Below the pieces are notes generated by a model, which made no database searches, was not told the DNA's origin, and saw nothing but the letters and a program-made list of their open reading frames with translations. Made by a program: the position numbers and the translations under genes. Of a stretch of 64,000 bases of DNA, positions 1 through 25,423 are shown piece after piece (within the stretch, counting starts at the first letter, position 1; each line of letters begins with the position of its first letter). Source of the stretch: Stramonita haemastoma (Eukaryota; Mollusca; Gastropoda; Neogastropoda; Muricidae); assembly GCA_030674155.1 (NCBI GenBank), contig CM060329.1, positions 27,256,184 through 27,320,183 of the forward strand, written 5' to 3'.

Positions 1-960
1 CCTCTTCCACTCTTTCACCCCTGGCCCATTTTCCTGCAGGCTCTCTAGCTCTGGGCACTCTGTCAGGGAGGATGGGGGAGTGGAGTGTGTGTGTGTGTGT
101 GTGTGTGTTGGGAGGGGTGGGGGTGACGCAGGGCCATGCGGGTTGTTGACAAGTTGCTGAAGCGGAACACTAATAGCCGGGAGGGAGCAGTGGTTGATTA
201 CTGGACTGTCCTGATGACGTCAGTCACTCACCCAGCCTGCTTTCTCTCTTTCTGGGGTAATAAAAAAAGATAAAATAAAATAAAAAAAAGAAGGAAAAAA
301 GCCTACATGTATTTGTTTCTTCAGGGTTTATGTTATACTCTTGATTTCTGCGTTTTTGAAAAGTTCACACGCAAAAAATGCCTACATGTAACTTTTTTTT
401 TTATTGTATGTAGAACTGTGTTGTAACTCTTAATTTCTACGCAGTTAAAAAGTGTAAGGAAAAAAAAGCAAAAAACTGAACCACAGAAGTTTCTCTACTG
501 ATCAGAGTAACTAAATCATGGTCCAACCATGTGTCTCGTCAGTTACTCTTAACAGTTTTGGACGTTTTTGCCATGGTTTTTTTTCTGTTCTTTTTTTTTC
601 CTTGGCTTAAAGCTCCAGTGCATTTTTGAACCCACCCATTAGGGTAGCTGCATTCCAACTTCAGGAATACTCCAGGATTTTTTTTTTTTGTTTTTTTTAA
701 AAACATCTTTGTCCTAATTGATCACCTCCTTGACTCAAGGAGGAAATGTTTCCCACCTGTTTCCCCTCCAAGGCGAACAAGAAAACATTATGTCCCAAGG
801 AGTCTTTCCTTTTGGGAAAGGTCAGTTTCCATAATGTGTGGTGGTAAGTGAGCTTCAAAGCTGATGGGAGACTTTCCACACACTTCTCTTCCTCCTCCTC
901 CCCCCCCCCCCCCCTGTACTGGTGCTGTCTGTCTGTCTGTCTGTTTTTTAGCATGTCATT
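1..960. other. GNAI intron sequence without recognised gene
   Basis: Start of the window: mixed-composition sequence with a short (TG)n at 90-109, several A- and T-runs and a poly-C run at 900-914. I see no exon and no repeat family I recognise. Confidence 0.6.
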
Positions 961-965
961 CAGTC

Positions 966-979
966 AGTTGTTCTGTCTG

Positions 980-1021
<42 letters not shown>

Positions 1022-1025
1022 CTCC

Positions 1026-1060
<35 letters not shown>

Positions 1061-1245
1061 CTCTCTCCTCTCTTCTCTCTCTCTCTTCTTCTCTCTCCCC
1101 CTCCCTCCTCTCCCTCTCTCTCTCTGTACTCTCTTCTCTCTCTCGACTCTTGCATCTTCATGATCTTCATCCTCGCCTCCGTCTCCCTGCATCATCTCTC
1201 TCACTCTACTCTTTCTCTCTCTCTCTCTCTTCTCGTAATTTTGGA
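966..1245. repeat. (TC)n-rich microsatellite
   Basis: Long CT/TC tract with CTCC variants. Open frames of Ser/Leu or Arg/Glu on either strand are artefacts. Confidence 0.95.
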
Positions 1246-1261
1246 TAGACTCTTTCTCTTT

Positions 1262-1466
1262 CGATGAGTCTTCGGTGGACTTTAAACCGAGGCCCGTGTG
1301 CGAACGCATGCAGAACATCTTGCGCGCACGTTAAATCCTGTTCCACTTTTCGTAAGAGTAGGCCATGTGTGCGTGGAAAGATGACATTTACAAAATTGCA
1401 GAACTCGGACTGATAAAAGCACAAGAACTTATTCATTATCCTCGATAAAAAGAATAAATCAAATCA
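1262..1466 (+). mobile_element. SINE-1 copy, 5'-truncated
   Basis: It holds the SINE-1 body (AAACCGAGGCCCGTGTGCGA, CAGAACATCTTGCGC, CGTAAGAGTAGGCCAT) and the tail to ATTATCCTCGATAAAAAGAA. The tRNA-like head is missing. It lies between two pyrimidine/TG microsatellites. Confidence 0.85.
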
Positions 1467-1485
1467 AATCTCTTTCTCTGCCTCC

Positions 1486-1487
<2 letters not shown>

Positions 1488-1527
<40 letters not shown>

Positions 1528-2061
1528 TGTCTGTCTGCTGTGTCGTGTGGTGTGTGCTGTTGTGTGTGTGTGCGCGCGCATGTGTGTGTGTTCCACCCCT
1601 GCCTTCCCTCTCTCCCCTTCCCCTCTCACTCCCCTCACCCCCTCTCTCTCTTCTCTCCTCCCTCTCTCTCCCCCTCCCTCTCTGAGTCTCTCTCTCCCCC
1701 CCTCCCTCCCCCTCCCTCCCCCCTCTCACTCTCTCTCTCTGTCTCCCCATCCCTCCCTCTCTCCCTCCCCCCTCTCTCTCTCTGCCTCTCACCCCCCCCC
1801 CCCCCCCCCCCCCCCCCCACCCACCGTCTTCCTTTCTCTGATTGGAAGATGTTAATTGGATGTTTCAGTTTTCTTCACAAAAAAGAAGAAAAAAAACCTC
1901 TTCAGGGGTTGGAAGCTTTTATGGCAGGTCTCATTTTCTTTCCTCTGTGGTCTGGTTGATAGATAAATATTTGGGATGCCATTTTTCGTAGTCTGTTCTT
2001 AGTTTCTTACAGTTCTTATTGGAAGGTACTTAGTATTTGTGTGTGTGTGTGTGTGTGTGTG

Positions 2062-2099
<38 letters not shown>

Positions 2100-2112
2100 T
2101 TAAGAGTACACA

Positions 2113-2143
<31 letters not shown>

Positions 2144-2345
2144 CCCTCCTCTCTCTCTCTCTCTCCTCTCTCTCCCTCTCCCTCTCTCCTCTCTCTCCCT
2201 CCTCCCTCTCCTCTCTCTCCTCTCCCTCCCTCTCTCCTCCTCTCCCTCTCTCCTCTCTCCCTCCCTCTCTCCTCTCTCCTCCCCCTCCCTCTCCCTCCCT
2301 CCCTCTCCCTCTCCCCTCCCTCCCCTCCCTCCTTCCTTCCCTGCC
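1488..2345. repeat. Microsatellite block: (TG)n, (CT)n, poly-C, (TG)n, (CT/CCT)n
   Basis: (TG)n at 1488-1527 and 2038-2098, pyrimidine tracts at 1600-1795 and 2118-2340, and a poly-C run at about 1794-1818. Between them, 1825-2037 is unremarkable. Confidence 0.93.
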
Positions 2346-2507
2346 CCCTTCCCGCTACCTTCAGCGTTCTCCCTCCTTCAGTAGTGGCACAGTCAAGAGG
2401 GCAGTGGCTACACTTCATCACTCTTAGCAGCCCTCAACCATCGCCCCCTGCTCTCTCTCATTAATAAGGAGGACTGTGTGTTCAGGAGACTGCCATGTAT
2501 GTATGTA

Positions 2508-2754
2508 TATATGTATTATTATTATGTATGTTATATATATATATATATATAAAATATATATATATATATATATAATGTTGATTATGTATGTTCCTTCTGC
2601 GTTGTAAGTGTAGAGACAGATTCACTCACACACACACAGCACACACACACACACACACACACACAATCACACGCACGCACACACAACACACCACGCACGT
2701 GCACACACACACACACATCACACACACAACACACACACACACACTACTCAAAAG

Positions 2755-2833
<79 letters not shown>

Positions 2834-2850
2834 CACGCACACACACACTC
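2508..2850. repeat. (TA)n and (AC)n microsatellites
   Basis: (AT)n near 2530-2575 and (AC)n over 2620-2850, including an uninterrupted run of about 70 bp at 2757-2826. Confidence 0.94.
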
Positions 2851-3039
2851 GTACCCTACTGCCTAAAGTGGTCCAGACCATTACTGCTAAGTAAAAGATG
2901 AAGGTTATTCCTAGTAGTCGTAGATGAAGGTGGTTATAGTCTGTGGATGCGTACATTTGCTTTTTTGCTGTCATGTCAAGACATACCATTTTTTTCCCTT
3001 TTTTAAATTTTTTAATTATTCATTCCTTTTTCATGGATG

Positions 3040-3205
3040 CTGTAGTCAAGGGGTCAAGGTAGTTTGGCTTCATGAGTGCATGAAGTCATGGGTTTGAATC
3101 TTGGGAGCGGCGACTGGTGAATTAACTAGGGTGGGTTTTTTTTTTATCCTTCCAGATCACCGTTAAGTGCAGACCTGCCAGTGCCTTAATTCTCTTCATG
3201 TGTAT
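3040..3205 (+). mobile_element. Fragment of a second SINE family (SINE-2)
   Basis: It has GGTTTGAATC, B-box-like, then GGCGACTGGTGAATTAA, a T-run, CCAGATCACCGTTAAGTGCA and GACCTGCCAGTGCCTTAA. It shares order with 14835-15100. A similar short repeat is common in gastropod genomes, recalled rather than checked here. Confidence 0.55.
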
Positions 3206-3212
3206 GTCACAC

Positions 3213-3422
3213 ATGAAACCATGAATCGAGGCCCCATGTGCAAATGCACGCAGAACATCTTGGGCACACATAAAATCCTGTTCCGCTTTTCATAAGAGTA
3301 GGCCATTGTGTGCTGGTGGGAACAGATGACAAGATTTACAAGAACTGCATACACACAGAGACTGGATGTAAAGAAGCACACGATTGCTTATTCCATTATC
3401 CTCGATATAAAAAGAATAATAT
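3213..3422 (+). mobile_element. SINE-1 copy, 5'-truncated
   Basis: Body from AATCGAGGCCCCATGTGCAA to the tail CATTATCCTCGATATAAAAA. It starts directly after the SINE-2 fragment. Confidence 0.85.
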
Positions 3423-3429
3423 GGGGAAG

Positions 3430-5290
3430 AAAAAAAAGAGTTAGGGATACCCTACTATATAATGCTTCCTTCAGTCCCTCTGGTGATTCAGGTAAAGAGA
3501 ATACATGACACAGAGAGCTGATTTTAAAGCTTGACTATGCATTGGTTCCTTTGTCTTCTTCTCTTTTTTTTTTTTTCTTGCATGGAACCAATCTTTTCTA
3601 TAGAATGCAAAATGGAATAGGCTTTTCCAGGCATGGTAGATTCATGAGGCAATAAATCTTTGTTATCAGGGGCTGTTTGTTTGAGGACGTTATGAGTTTC
3701 TTTATTGTCTAAAACACTGATGTGAAAAAAATCGAGGGTTGTATTAACTGACGCTGATTTTATTGTTTTTTTGGCTAGAGTGATTCACAATGGAAACTGA
3801 AAAATTGGCATGTTTGTTTTGAACAAGACTCATAAGAGAGATTGTTTTTTTTTTTTAATGAAGGCCATTTGTAAATTAAAAGTTTTTGTTGCTGCCCTAC
3901 ACACCTTTACACCACGGATGTAAAGGATGATGATGATGATTGATGATGATGATGATTTGTAAATTTATTGTGTTGAGTGTTGTGACATTCCGATACGATT
4001 CATTTACTGACCTCTGAACTATAAAGAAGAAGGGGGAAGAAGTTGACATTTCAAATGGAATGCTTGTACATTGTACCACCATTCATTTAAGCCTCGCAGT
4101 ATTTTTTAAATATGCCCTTTTTCGGCCCCCTCAAATGATTGTACCGGTGTAACTCTTTATCGTTATCATCATAGGCTGGTGCATGGGTTAGGGACAGAAA
4201 TTTATTCATATTTATTTTGATTTTCTATGGGAACAAAGAATTTTCACGGATTCGGAGCAGTGAAATGGAGAAAACTATTGATCCATTTATTTTATAATGA
4301 CCCATTACTAAGCGCGTAATGATAGGCACACTGGTGTTACACACATTAAATCACTAAAATCAAACACAGGAATTTGATATTGTAAATAGCAACAACAGCA
4401 CCGCAGCAACAACAGCAGCAGGAGCAGCAGCAGCAATAGGAGCAAACAAAATAGCAGCAGGAAAAGGACAGAAAAGGAGCAGCCGCAATAGGAGCAGCAA
4501 CAACAAAAACAAAAAAAAAAGCAGCAGGAGCAGCAGCAGCAATTAAGCAATAGGAGCAGCAATACAGCAATAGGCAGCAGCAAGGCAGCAGCAATAGGGA
4601 GCTAGCAGCAAATAGCAGCGATAAGACAGGAACAGAATTATTTGAAAGGAGAGAAGAAAACAGCAACAGCTGCCTGTGTCCCAGGCAAGGGCCAGTGTCA
4701 GTCAGGTCAGGCTGAAGAGGGCTGTATGCAGTGAGGGACAAAGTGAGGACAGAAGGGGGGGAGGAGCTGTGATGAAAAGAGGGGGGGGGGGGGGGGAATG
4801 CTGACTGAAGGGGGGAGAGGACTGAGTGATTTGCAGTGGAATGGAGAGGGGTGGTGTGTGTGGTGGTGATGATGGTGAGAGATTGAGAGCAGTGAGATAC
4901 AGGGGAAGAGGAGGATGGTGGTGGTGGTGAGGCATGGAGAGGGGTGGTGATGGAGGTGAAGGACGTGTCGAGAGTGTGACCAGGGGTGGGGAGAAGGACA
5001 GAGAGAGGTGATGGAGAGGGGGGACAATGCAGACATAGGGCCATTGTTACAGGGTCTGTGGACTCTAATTTCCCTGGAGGGGGAGGAGGGAGGTGGGCGA
5101 GGCTGGCTGCTGGGTCACTTGAGGCCAGCCCTCAGTCACTGACTGCTGCTGTTTTCCTGGGGAAGCAAGAGCAGGGATGCCTCCTGCCTGCCCCCCCCCC
5201 CCCCCCCCCTTCCTCCTCCCCTTCCCCTCCTGCCCTCCCTCCCCCCCCCCCCCCCCCCCTGCCCCCCAGGTCTGGCTTTAACTGTAATGT
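3430..5290. other. Intron sequence: A+T-rich part, (GCA)n-like part, G-rich part
   Basis: 3430-4370 is A+T-rich without recognised features. 4385-4615 is an imperfect (AGC/AAC)n tract. 4690-5110 is G-rich with GGTGATGGT-type repeats and a 17-bp poly-G. Poly-C runs lie at 5193-5210 and 5241-5259. No exon seen. Confidence 0.7.
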
Positions 5291-5329
5291 ACAGGGCTGT
5301 ACATGTCTGTCTGTCTGTTCGACCATCGG

Positions 5330-5359
5330 TCTGTTATCTATCTATCTATCTATCTTAAC

Positions 5360-5394
<35 letters not shown>

Positions 5395-5458
5395 CTTATA
5401 TCTATCTGCCTTGTCTCTATCTGTCTGTCTATCTGTCTGTCTATCTGCTGTCTGTCTA

Positions 5459-5493
<35 letters not shown>

Positions 5494-5564
5494 TCTATCT
5501 ATCTATCTATCTATTGTCTATATGTCTATATGTCTATGTATCTGTCTGTCAATCTATCTGTCTG

Positions 5565-5642
<78 letters not shown>

Positions 5643-5643
5643 C
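5330..5643. repeat. (TCTA)n / (TCTG)n microsatellite
   Basis: Interrupted TCTA and TCTG tetranucleotides with a pure (TCTA)n of about 75 bp at the 3' end. Confidence 0.95.
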
Positions 5644-6084
5644 CTTAGTTGGCGATGTATACATATATATGTATGTTTTTGTATGTATGTATGTATGTGT
5701 ATGTAGTATGTGGTAAGTAAAATTATCAAGTTAAAAACACATCAGTACAAAACAAGTTCAGCCCTTGATGGTACACACACACACACAGGTCGGCAAAAAA
5801 TAACAAACAAACAAACAGTCACTCATTCACAGCTCATCAACACAACACAAACACAACAACATTCAAACACTGAGTCATCCAGCATCTGACACATACCATG
5901 CTTTGTACCTTACAGTATTTAAAGTGTTGTGTTCGGTGGACTACACAGTAGGTAGAGGAACAGCCTATGAAGTGAGAGCTGCTAGAGCAGTGTAGTAAGA
6001 GCACAGCCTCCAAATCCTTCTTATGACTAATGGAGAGTACTATTCCCAGGTCCACCCATACCCTTCAACCACCCTCCCCCAAAG

Positions 6085-6318
6085 TCCTTCGCGACGAGAC
6101 TATAAACCGAGGCCCCGTGTGTGAACGCACGCAGAACATCTTGCACACACGTTCAGTCCTGTTCTGTTTTTTTGTAAGAGTAGGCCATTGTGTGCTGGTG
6201 GGAACAGATATTTACAAAACTGCATACACACGGGGACTGGGTGTAAAAAAGCACAAGGAGTGCTTATCCCATTATCCTCAGTGTAAAAGAATAAAAAATA
6301 AAATTAAAATAAAAGGCT
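6085..6318 (+). mobile_element. SINE-1 copy, 5'-truncated
   Basis: It starts in AAAGTCCTTCGCGACGAGAC and runs to the GGGGACTGGGTGTAAAAAAG tail. A simple A-rich (AAAAT)n end follows. Confidence 0.87.
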
Positions 6319-6529
6319 GCTACTGTCAGGGGTGAAAAGACAGCTTCAGTGTCCCCTGTAGGGATTTTGTCAGTCAGTTTCTGTGTGGTGGGAGGATGAC
6401 ATACCTGTAACAGACCTACAGGGAGATTTATTTTGTTAACTGAGCAAGCAACAGATTGTCTTTTCTTCCTTTTTTATTTTTAATTTTTATTTTATTCCTG
6501 GCTTGAGTAGAGAGAGGTTTTTGTTTGTG

Positions 6530-7210
6530 TGACTGTGTGGTGTGTGTTGCATGGTGTGTGTGTGTGTGTTGTAACGCATTGCGCACGCACACACACACAT
6601 GCACACACAGCATTGCACACACATGTATGTGTGTGTGCGTGTGTGCATGTGTGTATTTAGAAGAGTGGATTGCTGACCAGTCAGAAAGGGCTGACATGGA
6701 CAACACAGTGAACTGAAGCCTCAAGGACTTGTCACAAATCTTTAATTAAGGGGTGGGGGTTCAAGGGGAGGGGGGTGGGGGAAGAAGGGAAGGGGGGGGG
6801 GGGGAGGGAGCACAGGGTCAGATGGGGGGAGGGGAGAGGATGAAATGATGGAGGTAGGGAATGGCTAATAGGGGGGAAAACCCAAACCATTACTTCTGTC
6901 ATTATTGTTCACTAATGCAGAGCAGTGTGTGTGTGTGTGTGTGTGTGTGCGTACGTGTGTGCGTGCGTACATGCATGCGTGCGTGTGGGTGTGTGTTGTC
7001 GTGCTTGTGTGGGAATGCATTTCTCATAACAAAGAATGTCACTCCACACAGCATAGAATAGCATAATAGGTATCATGCAAAGTGTTATGGTATCTAGTCA
7101 CTGTTTTTACAATGCACTGTTATGTCAACAACTCTCTGTCTCTGTCTTGTCTGTCTGTGTCGTCGTCGTCTGTCTGTCTTCTGTCTCTGTCTCTCTCTGT
7201 CTCTCTCTCT

Positions 7211-7284
<74 letters not shown>

Positions 7285-7310
7285 TCTCTCTCTTTCTCTC
7301 TGTATTTTGA
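6530..7310. repeat. Microsatellite block: (TG)/(AC), G-rich, (TG)n, (TC)n
   Basis: An inverted TG/AC tract at 6535-6655 could fold back. A G-rich segment lies at 6745-6850, (TG)n at 6925-7000 and (TC)n at 7180-7300. Confidence 0.88.
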
Positions 7311-7587
7311 GTGTTGAGACTGATACAAAAATTCATTGTGTATTCTGGCACGTTGTTTTTATATTGTGCACACTGTAACACCATTCATACATTATGCGTA
7401 TTGTTACAAAATCCGTGGGCAAACTTTGACAGCATTTTTGTATGGTGTAATACCATGCAGACTTTTTTTTGTTGTTTTTTGCATTCAGACATTGTGCTGA
7501 GTGTTAGAGCAGCCAGTCATTATGCAGAGGTCTGTAGCATTCAATCATTCATTCATTCATCTATTCACTCATTCATTCACTCATTCA

Positions 7588-7882
7588 TTCGACCCAGGTT
7601 TGATTCCCGTTCAAGGGGATTTTTCCTCTGGAGTTAACATGGGTACTGACTCTACTCTCCCAAAAGTCCTTCAGATGAGACTATAAACTGAGGCCCCGTG
7701 TGCAAATGTACATCTTGCGCACACATTAAACCCTGTTCAGCTTTTCGTAAGAGTAGGCCATCATGTGCCGGTGGGAACAGATGACAAGATTTACAAAACT
7801 GCATACACACAGAGACTGTATGTAAAAAAAGCACATGAGTGCTTATTCATTATCCTCCATATAAAAGAATGAATAAATAAAA
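7588..7882 (+). mobile_element. SINE-1 copy, nearly full
   Basis: It begins at the B-box (CCCAGGTTTGATTCCCGTTC) and runs through body and tail. It sits between (ATTC)n tracts at 7540-7587 and 7885-7960, so it probably landed in, or seeded, that microsatellite. Confidence 0.88.
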
Positions 7883-7884
7883 TT

Positions 7885-8325
7885 CATGCATTCATTAACT
7901 CATTTATTTATGCATTTATTCACTCATTCATTCATTCATTTATTCATTCATTCATATGATGGGTGCATTCTGATATATGTGGGTATTTTTTCTGTGATAT
8001 TGATATGTTTACATGTTTACTGTTTTAATGTATGGCTTGTAGCTACTTGAATTTCTCTGTCTATGAGATAATAAAGCGTTTTCATTTTGAATTTCATTCA
8101 TGCATGCACTCACTCACTCATCACTCACTCACTCACTCACTCACTCACTCACTCACTCACTCACTCACTCACTCACTCACTCACTCACTCATACTCATAC
8201 ATTCATTTATTTATTATCATTCATCCATCCATCCATTCATTCATCATCCATCCATCCATCATGCACTCATTCATTCATTCATTCATCATTCATTCATTCA
8301 TTCATTTATTCATTCACTGTGTAGC
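7885..8325. repeat. (CATT)n, (CACT)n and (CATC)n microsatellites
   Basis: Three related tetranucleotides: CATT at 7885-7955 and 8265-8315, CACT at 8105-8190, CATC at 8220-8260. Confidence 0.94.
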
Positions 8326-8483
8326 CAGATTTGGTAACCAGCAAAATGGCCAGCAGAGGTTTGGATTGTGGACAAAACGCCACTGCTGTTGTGTGAATCA
8401 GTCTGCAAAATGCCACCAGAAGATAAAAGAGGGGTGGATTTCAACAGGTGTGAAGTGAAGATGGATGGGGGTAACTAGGGACG

Positions 8484-8638
8484 GGGGGGGGGGGGGGGGG
8501 GGGGGGGGTAGTAGAGGGGGAGAGAATCCATCGATCAGGGTTGAGGGGTCATCAGTGGAATGCGTTCCCTTTTGTCATGCCTGTCCAGATTGATTCTGTT
8601 TGCGTGGCCCTCATTTTTGCCACAAAAGAGAGGAGAGA

Positions 8639-8670
<32 letters not shown>

Positions 8671-8834
8671 AGAGGAGAGAGAAAGAGAGAGAGGAGATAT
8701 GGGGGGGGGGGGGGGGAGAGAGAGATGAAAGAGAGAGGGGGGGGGGGAGAGAAAGAGGGGGGAGAGAGAGAGAGAAATGAAAGAGAATGAGAGAGGAAAG
8801 AGAGAGAGAGGGGGGAAGAGAGATAGAGAGAGGG

Positions 8835-8870
<36 letters not shown>

Positions 8871-8925
8871 GAGAGAGAGAGAGAGAGAGAGAGTGAGGAA
8901 GAGAGAGAGAGAGGAGAGAAGGGGA
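8484..8925. repeat. Poly-G runs and (GA)n tract
   Basis: Poly-G runs of about 25 and 29 bases at 8484-8508 and 8642-8670 with further G8-G16 runs, merging into (GA)n to 8925. G-quadruplex formation is likely in vitro, and such runs are prone to base-call error. Confidence 0.93.
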
Positions 8926-9044
8926 GCAAACGCATGCGTTTGAATTATTGATGTTCTTATTTGGGGACCTCATTTGCTGCTGCTCCTCTTTTTCCTTTCT
9001 CTACTCTCACAATGTGGCCCTTTCACAGTCTCTGTCTAGGTACA

Positions 9045-9121
9045 GGTGGTTACAGTGGTACTTGCCCTTCAGGGATGATTCAATGTGTTTTTGATACTTG
9101 ACTTCACTTTGACTTGACTAC
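9045..9121 (+). repeat. 3' tail of a (TTGAC)n-tailed element
   Basis: TTGCCCTTCAGGGATGATTC, TGTGTTTTTGA and GACTT-type repeats match the reverse complement of 21545-21612. Confidence 0.6.
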
Positions 9122-9154
9122 AGATCTACTACCGAATTAAAAACAATGCGTCCA

Positions 9155-9272
<118 letters not shown>

Positions 9273-9549
9273 ATGATATGAAACTACAGTTCGAATCTGA
9301 GTATTGCATTCACAGTTCGGTCCCAAACTGTTCTACTCCTTCTTCATCATCAAATGTCCAGGCAGCAACCATCATTGCCTGTCATATGAGCGAAAATGCA
9401 TTTTATTGCTGTGAAGCGTCTGACAAGTCAGGTCCAGTGCATCCAACCTTGGCATGAAAAAACGATTCAAAACCACTGACCACTGTCCCAGGCAGAGTGG
9501 TCGGCAGAGTTATAAACATCAAGACTTATTTATTTAGGTATTTATTTAT

Positions 9550-9873
9550 TGATTTATATCGAGGATAATGGAATAAGCACTCATGTGCTTTTTTTACATC
9601 CAGTCCCTATGTGTATGCAGTTTTTGTAAATCATGTCATCTGTTCCCACCGGCACACAATGGCCTTCTCGAACGAAAAGCGGAAAGGATTTAACTTGTGC
9701 GCAAGATTTCTGCGTGCGCTTGCACACGGGGCCTCAGTTTATAGTCTCACCTGAAGGACTTTGGGGGAGAGTGGAGTCAGCACAGATATTAACTCCTGGA
9801 GAAAAGTCCCCTCGACCGGGAATCGAACCTGGGTCATCAAATTGCGAGTGTAATGTTCTGACCACTAGGCTAT
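9550..9873 (-). mobile_element. SINE-1 copy, full length
   Basis: The tail is at the left (TATCGAGGATAATGGAATAA) and the tRNA-like head at the right. The head includes a B-box (GGGAATCGAACC, - strand GGTTCGATTCCC) and an A-box-like GATAGCCTAGTGG on the - strand. Length is about 325 bp. It lies just upstream of GNAI exon 4. Confidence 0.9.
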
Positions 9874-10027
9874 CCCTGTGTGTGTTTGTGTGCATGCATG
9901 TATGCGTTGGTGCGTGCATGCGTGCGTGTGTGTGTACGTGCATGCGTGCGTGCTTGAGTGTGTATTAGTTCTCCAGTGTAACGTCCTTCCACAAATCAGT
10001 GATATCAGACGTGTGTGCGTGTTGCAG

Positions 10028-22700
<12,673 letters not shown>

Positions 22701-23094
22701 AATTTTTCAGTGTCCCACTAGAGCTGTTATTGTTTCTTTTCTCTTTTTGCTGATAAAATTGGCTGGGAACTGAGCAAAAGGTTGTACAGAGACACTTTCA
22801 GGGCAGAAAGTAGACTGAGGTAAGTTCTGAAGGCAAAGAGTGGATGAGTTTCTAACGTGTGCTACATGTTGTGCATGTGTTTCAGTGGGGAACATCAGTT
22901 ATAGTCTCATCCAAAGGCGTCATAGGGGAATGGAGTGGGTACCAATGTCAGCTCCATTGGAAAAAAACAACTCATGAATGGACTCTCGGCAGAGTGTTGG
23001 TGCAGCATCCATGGTTATTGTCAGATCACAATATATACACTAAAGACTCAGTCATAGGGTCAGGCTAACTGAGATTGCCACTGAACAGACCCCT

Positions 23095-23500
23095 GTGAAT
23101 TAACACACTCAGACTGATGAATTTGACTCCATCATTTGCCACTCAACAGACAGACCCCTATGAACTTACACACCCTAATGAATTTGACACCATCATTTGC
23201 CACTCAACAGACAGACCCCTATGAACTTACACACCCTAATGAATTTGACACCATCATTTGCCACTCAACAGACAGACCCTGTGAACTTACACACCCTGAT
23301 GAATTTGACTCCATCATTTGCCACTCAAACAGACTCCTGTGAACTTACACACCCTGATGAATTTGACACCATCATTTGCCACTCAACAGACAGACCCCTG
23401 TGAACTTACACACCCTGATGAATTTGACACCATCATTTGCCACTCAACAGACAGACCCCTGTGAACTTACACATCCTGATGAATTTGACACCATCATTTC
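23095..23500. repeat. Minisatellite, 61-bp unit, about 7 copies
   Basis: The unit runs CACTCAACAGACAGACCCCT, GTGAACTTACACACCCTGAT and GAATTTGACACCATCATTTGC-like. It lies downstream of the GNAI stop. Confidence 0.93.
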
Positions 23501-23779
23501 AGGCATGGGTGTGGAAGGAAGGGAATTAAAAACCAAGCCCTCTATGAAAAAAGGTCACAGCAGATGGTGAAATTTGAGATGTGTTGTTGATAATGGATCT
23601 GTGGAGACGGGGCAAGGTTTTGACTGTGTAGCATGGCTGTGTTTCATCTCTCCCTCTGTGGACAGCCTGTAACAAGTGCTTGTGATGATGGTGTGGTATG
23701 CACGCGTATATCAGGTTGATGTTGATTGTACGAAACATGAAAATGAAAATGCTTTGTTTGCTTCCTGGTAGGACCATGC

Positions 23780-23807
23780 TGATTACAGAAAACAACTATA
23801 CTGATTT

Positions 23808-23883
<76 letters not shown>

Positions 23884-23916
23884 TCCATGATTGCAGGAAA
23901 AAACTATACTGATTTT

Positions 23917-24004
<88 letters not shown>

Positions 24005-24195
24005 TTACAGAAAAAAAACTTATTGATTGTGTGTGTGTGTGGTGTGAGTGTGTGTGTGTGTGTGTATGATTACAGAAAAAAATTAAATGTGTGTGTGTGT
24101 GCATGTCAATGATTACAGAAAAAAAACATTACTAATTTTGTGTGTGTGTCCATGACCACAGAAAAAAACTTTACTGACTTTGTGTGTGCATGCAT
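23780..24195. repeat. Composite repeat: unique 30-mer separated by (TG)n, about 6 copies
   Basis: The element TGATTACAGAAAAAAACTTT plus ACTGATTTTG recurs near 23780, 23888, 24003, 24068, 24111 and 24153, each followed by a (TG)n run of very different length. Confidence 0.88.
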
Positions 24196-25410
24196 GTGTG
24201 CAGAGTGCACTGACAATGCCACACCCCTGCTCAACCTGACAACCACCTCTTGTTGGCGGAAATCCACATGTGGAGTGTTTTCTGATCATAGCTCGCTCAT
24301 CGTCTCTTCCCCTCAACTCATCACTTTTTTCGTTATCTCTCCCTTCAACTCATCAGTGTTTTCGTCATCTCTCACACCTCTTTGGAATGGAAGTGAGGGC
24401 AGGGAGTGGCTTGTTGCAACACTTCGGCATCTGGAGACCTCTGGTCAGGGACTGGATGTTAGAGAGAGAGAGACAGACGGACAGCTGGACTGCTGTGTTT
24501 TCCAATCTCTGAGAAAGTGTGGACTGTGCGGTGTGTGTGCCGTTACTGACCCGTCAGTATGAGGTCAAGACTGTTCAGCATCTGCCTGCCTCCCTGTCTG
24601 GGGAAGGGGTGGAAGGGGGGGGGGGGGGGGGGGGAGAGAGGGATGATGAGCTCACCACTGTATTGTTTCACTTACTACCGGGACCACTGGTTTTTTTCCC
24701 ATTCCTTGTATTTTTATTGATGGTGTTCACACATGTCGGGGTTTGTTTTTTTTATATATATACAGCGTTTTGTGTTTGGTTGGGTTTTTTTCCCTGATTG
24801 TTTTGTCATGTTACAGGGACGGATCCTGACCTCACTGACAACAATCATGACTGCTGTGGGGGGGAATTTCACTGATACAGACATAGGCCAGAGTGATAGG
24901 TTTGCTGTAGAATCAGCCAGTTTCTTAGTGACAGGTTTGGGGGGGGGGGGGGATTGTGTCAGTGACTGCTATCCACTTGTCCCAGTCACAAGAAGCTCTC
25001 TAGTCTTCACCACTCTTGTAGTAAAATGGGAACTAGAAAAAAAAGGTCCAGTGAATTAATGTAGAGAGCCGATGTTTGATATTGATGTGTATATATACAT
25101 ACAGAAGGATTACTAACTACGCCTTAAGTCACTTGTACTACTAGTATTTACTGTGGGAAATGCTTTAAGTTGGCTGAAACATGCGTAAGTAATGGCAGTG
25201 GCTGAAGAAAACGACGCTGAAGTTTACCCTTTGGAACATCTGCTGAAGTCATATCCACAGTCCTCCAGTGCTTTGCGAACTAGAATCTCATCAGTAGGAA
25301 CAAACTAGTGTCCAGAACAAGGGAGATGTACTGTTGGCAGGCAGGAGATGCGCTTTTGCATACGTTTGTTTGTAGATACCTGTACAGGGGGTCTGCATAT
25401 AGCAGTTAGC
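24196..25410. other. Region downstream of GNAI stop, no gene recognised
   Basis: Mixed sequence with poly-G runs near 24615-24634 and 24939-24951. It could hold part of the GNAI 3' UTR, but nothing in it can be assigned. Confidence 0.5.
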
Positions 25411-25423
25411 TTGCAGGTAGGAT

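Noticed and set aside
966..2420. Serine/leucine, arginine/glutamate and cysteine/valine frames
   Set aside because: They are translations of (TC)n, (GA)n and (TG)n microsatellites, as are many similar frames across the window.
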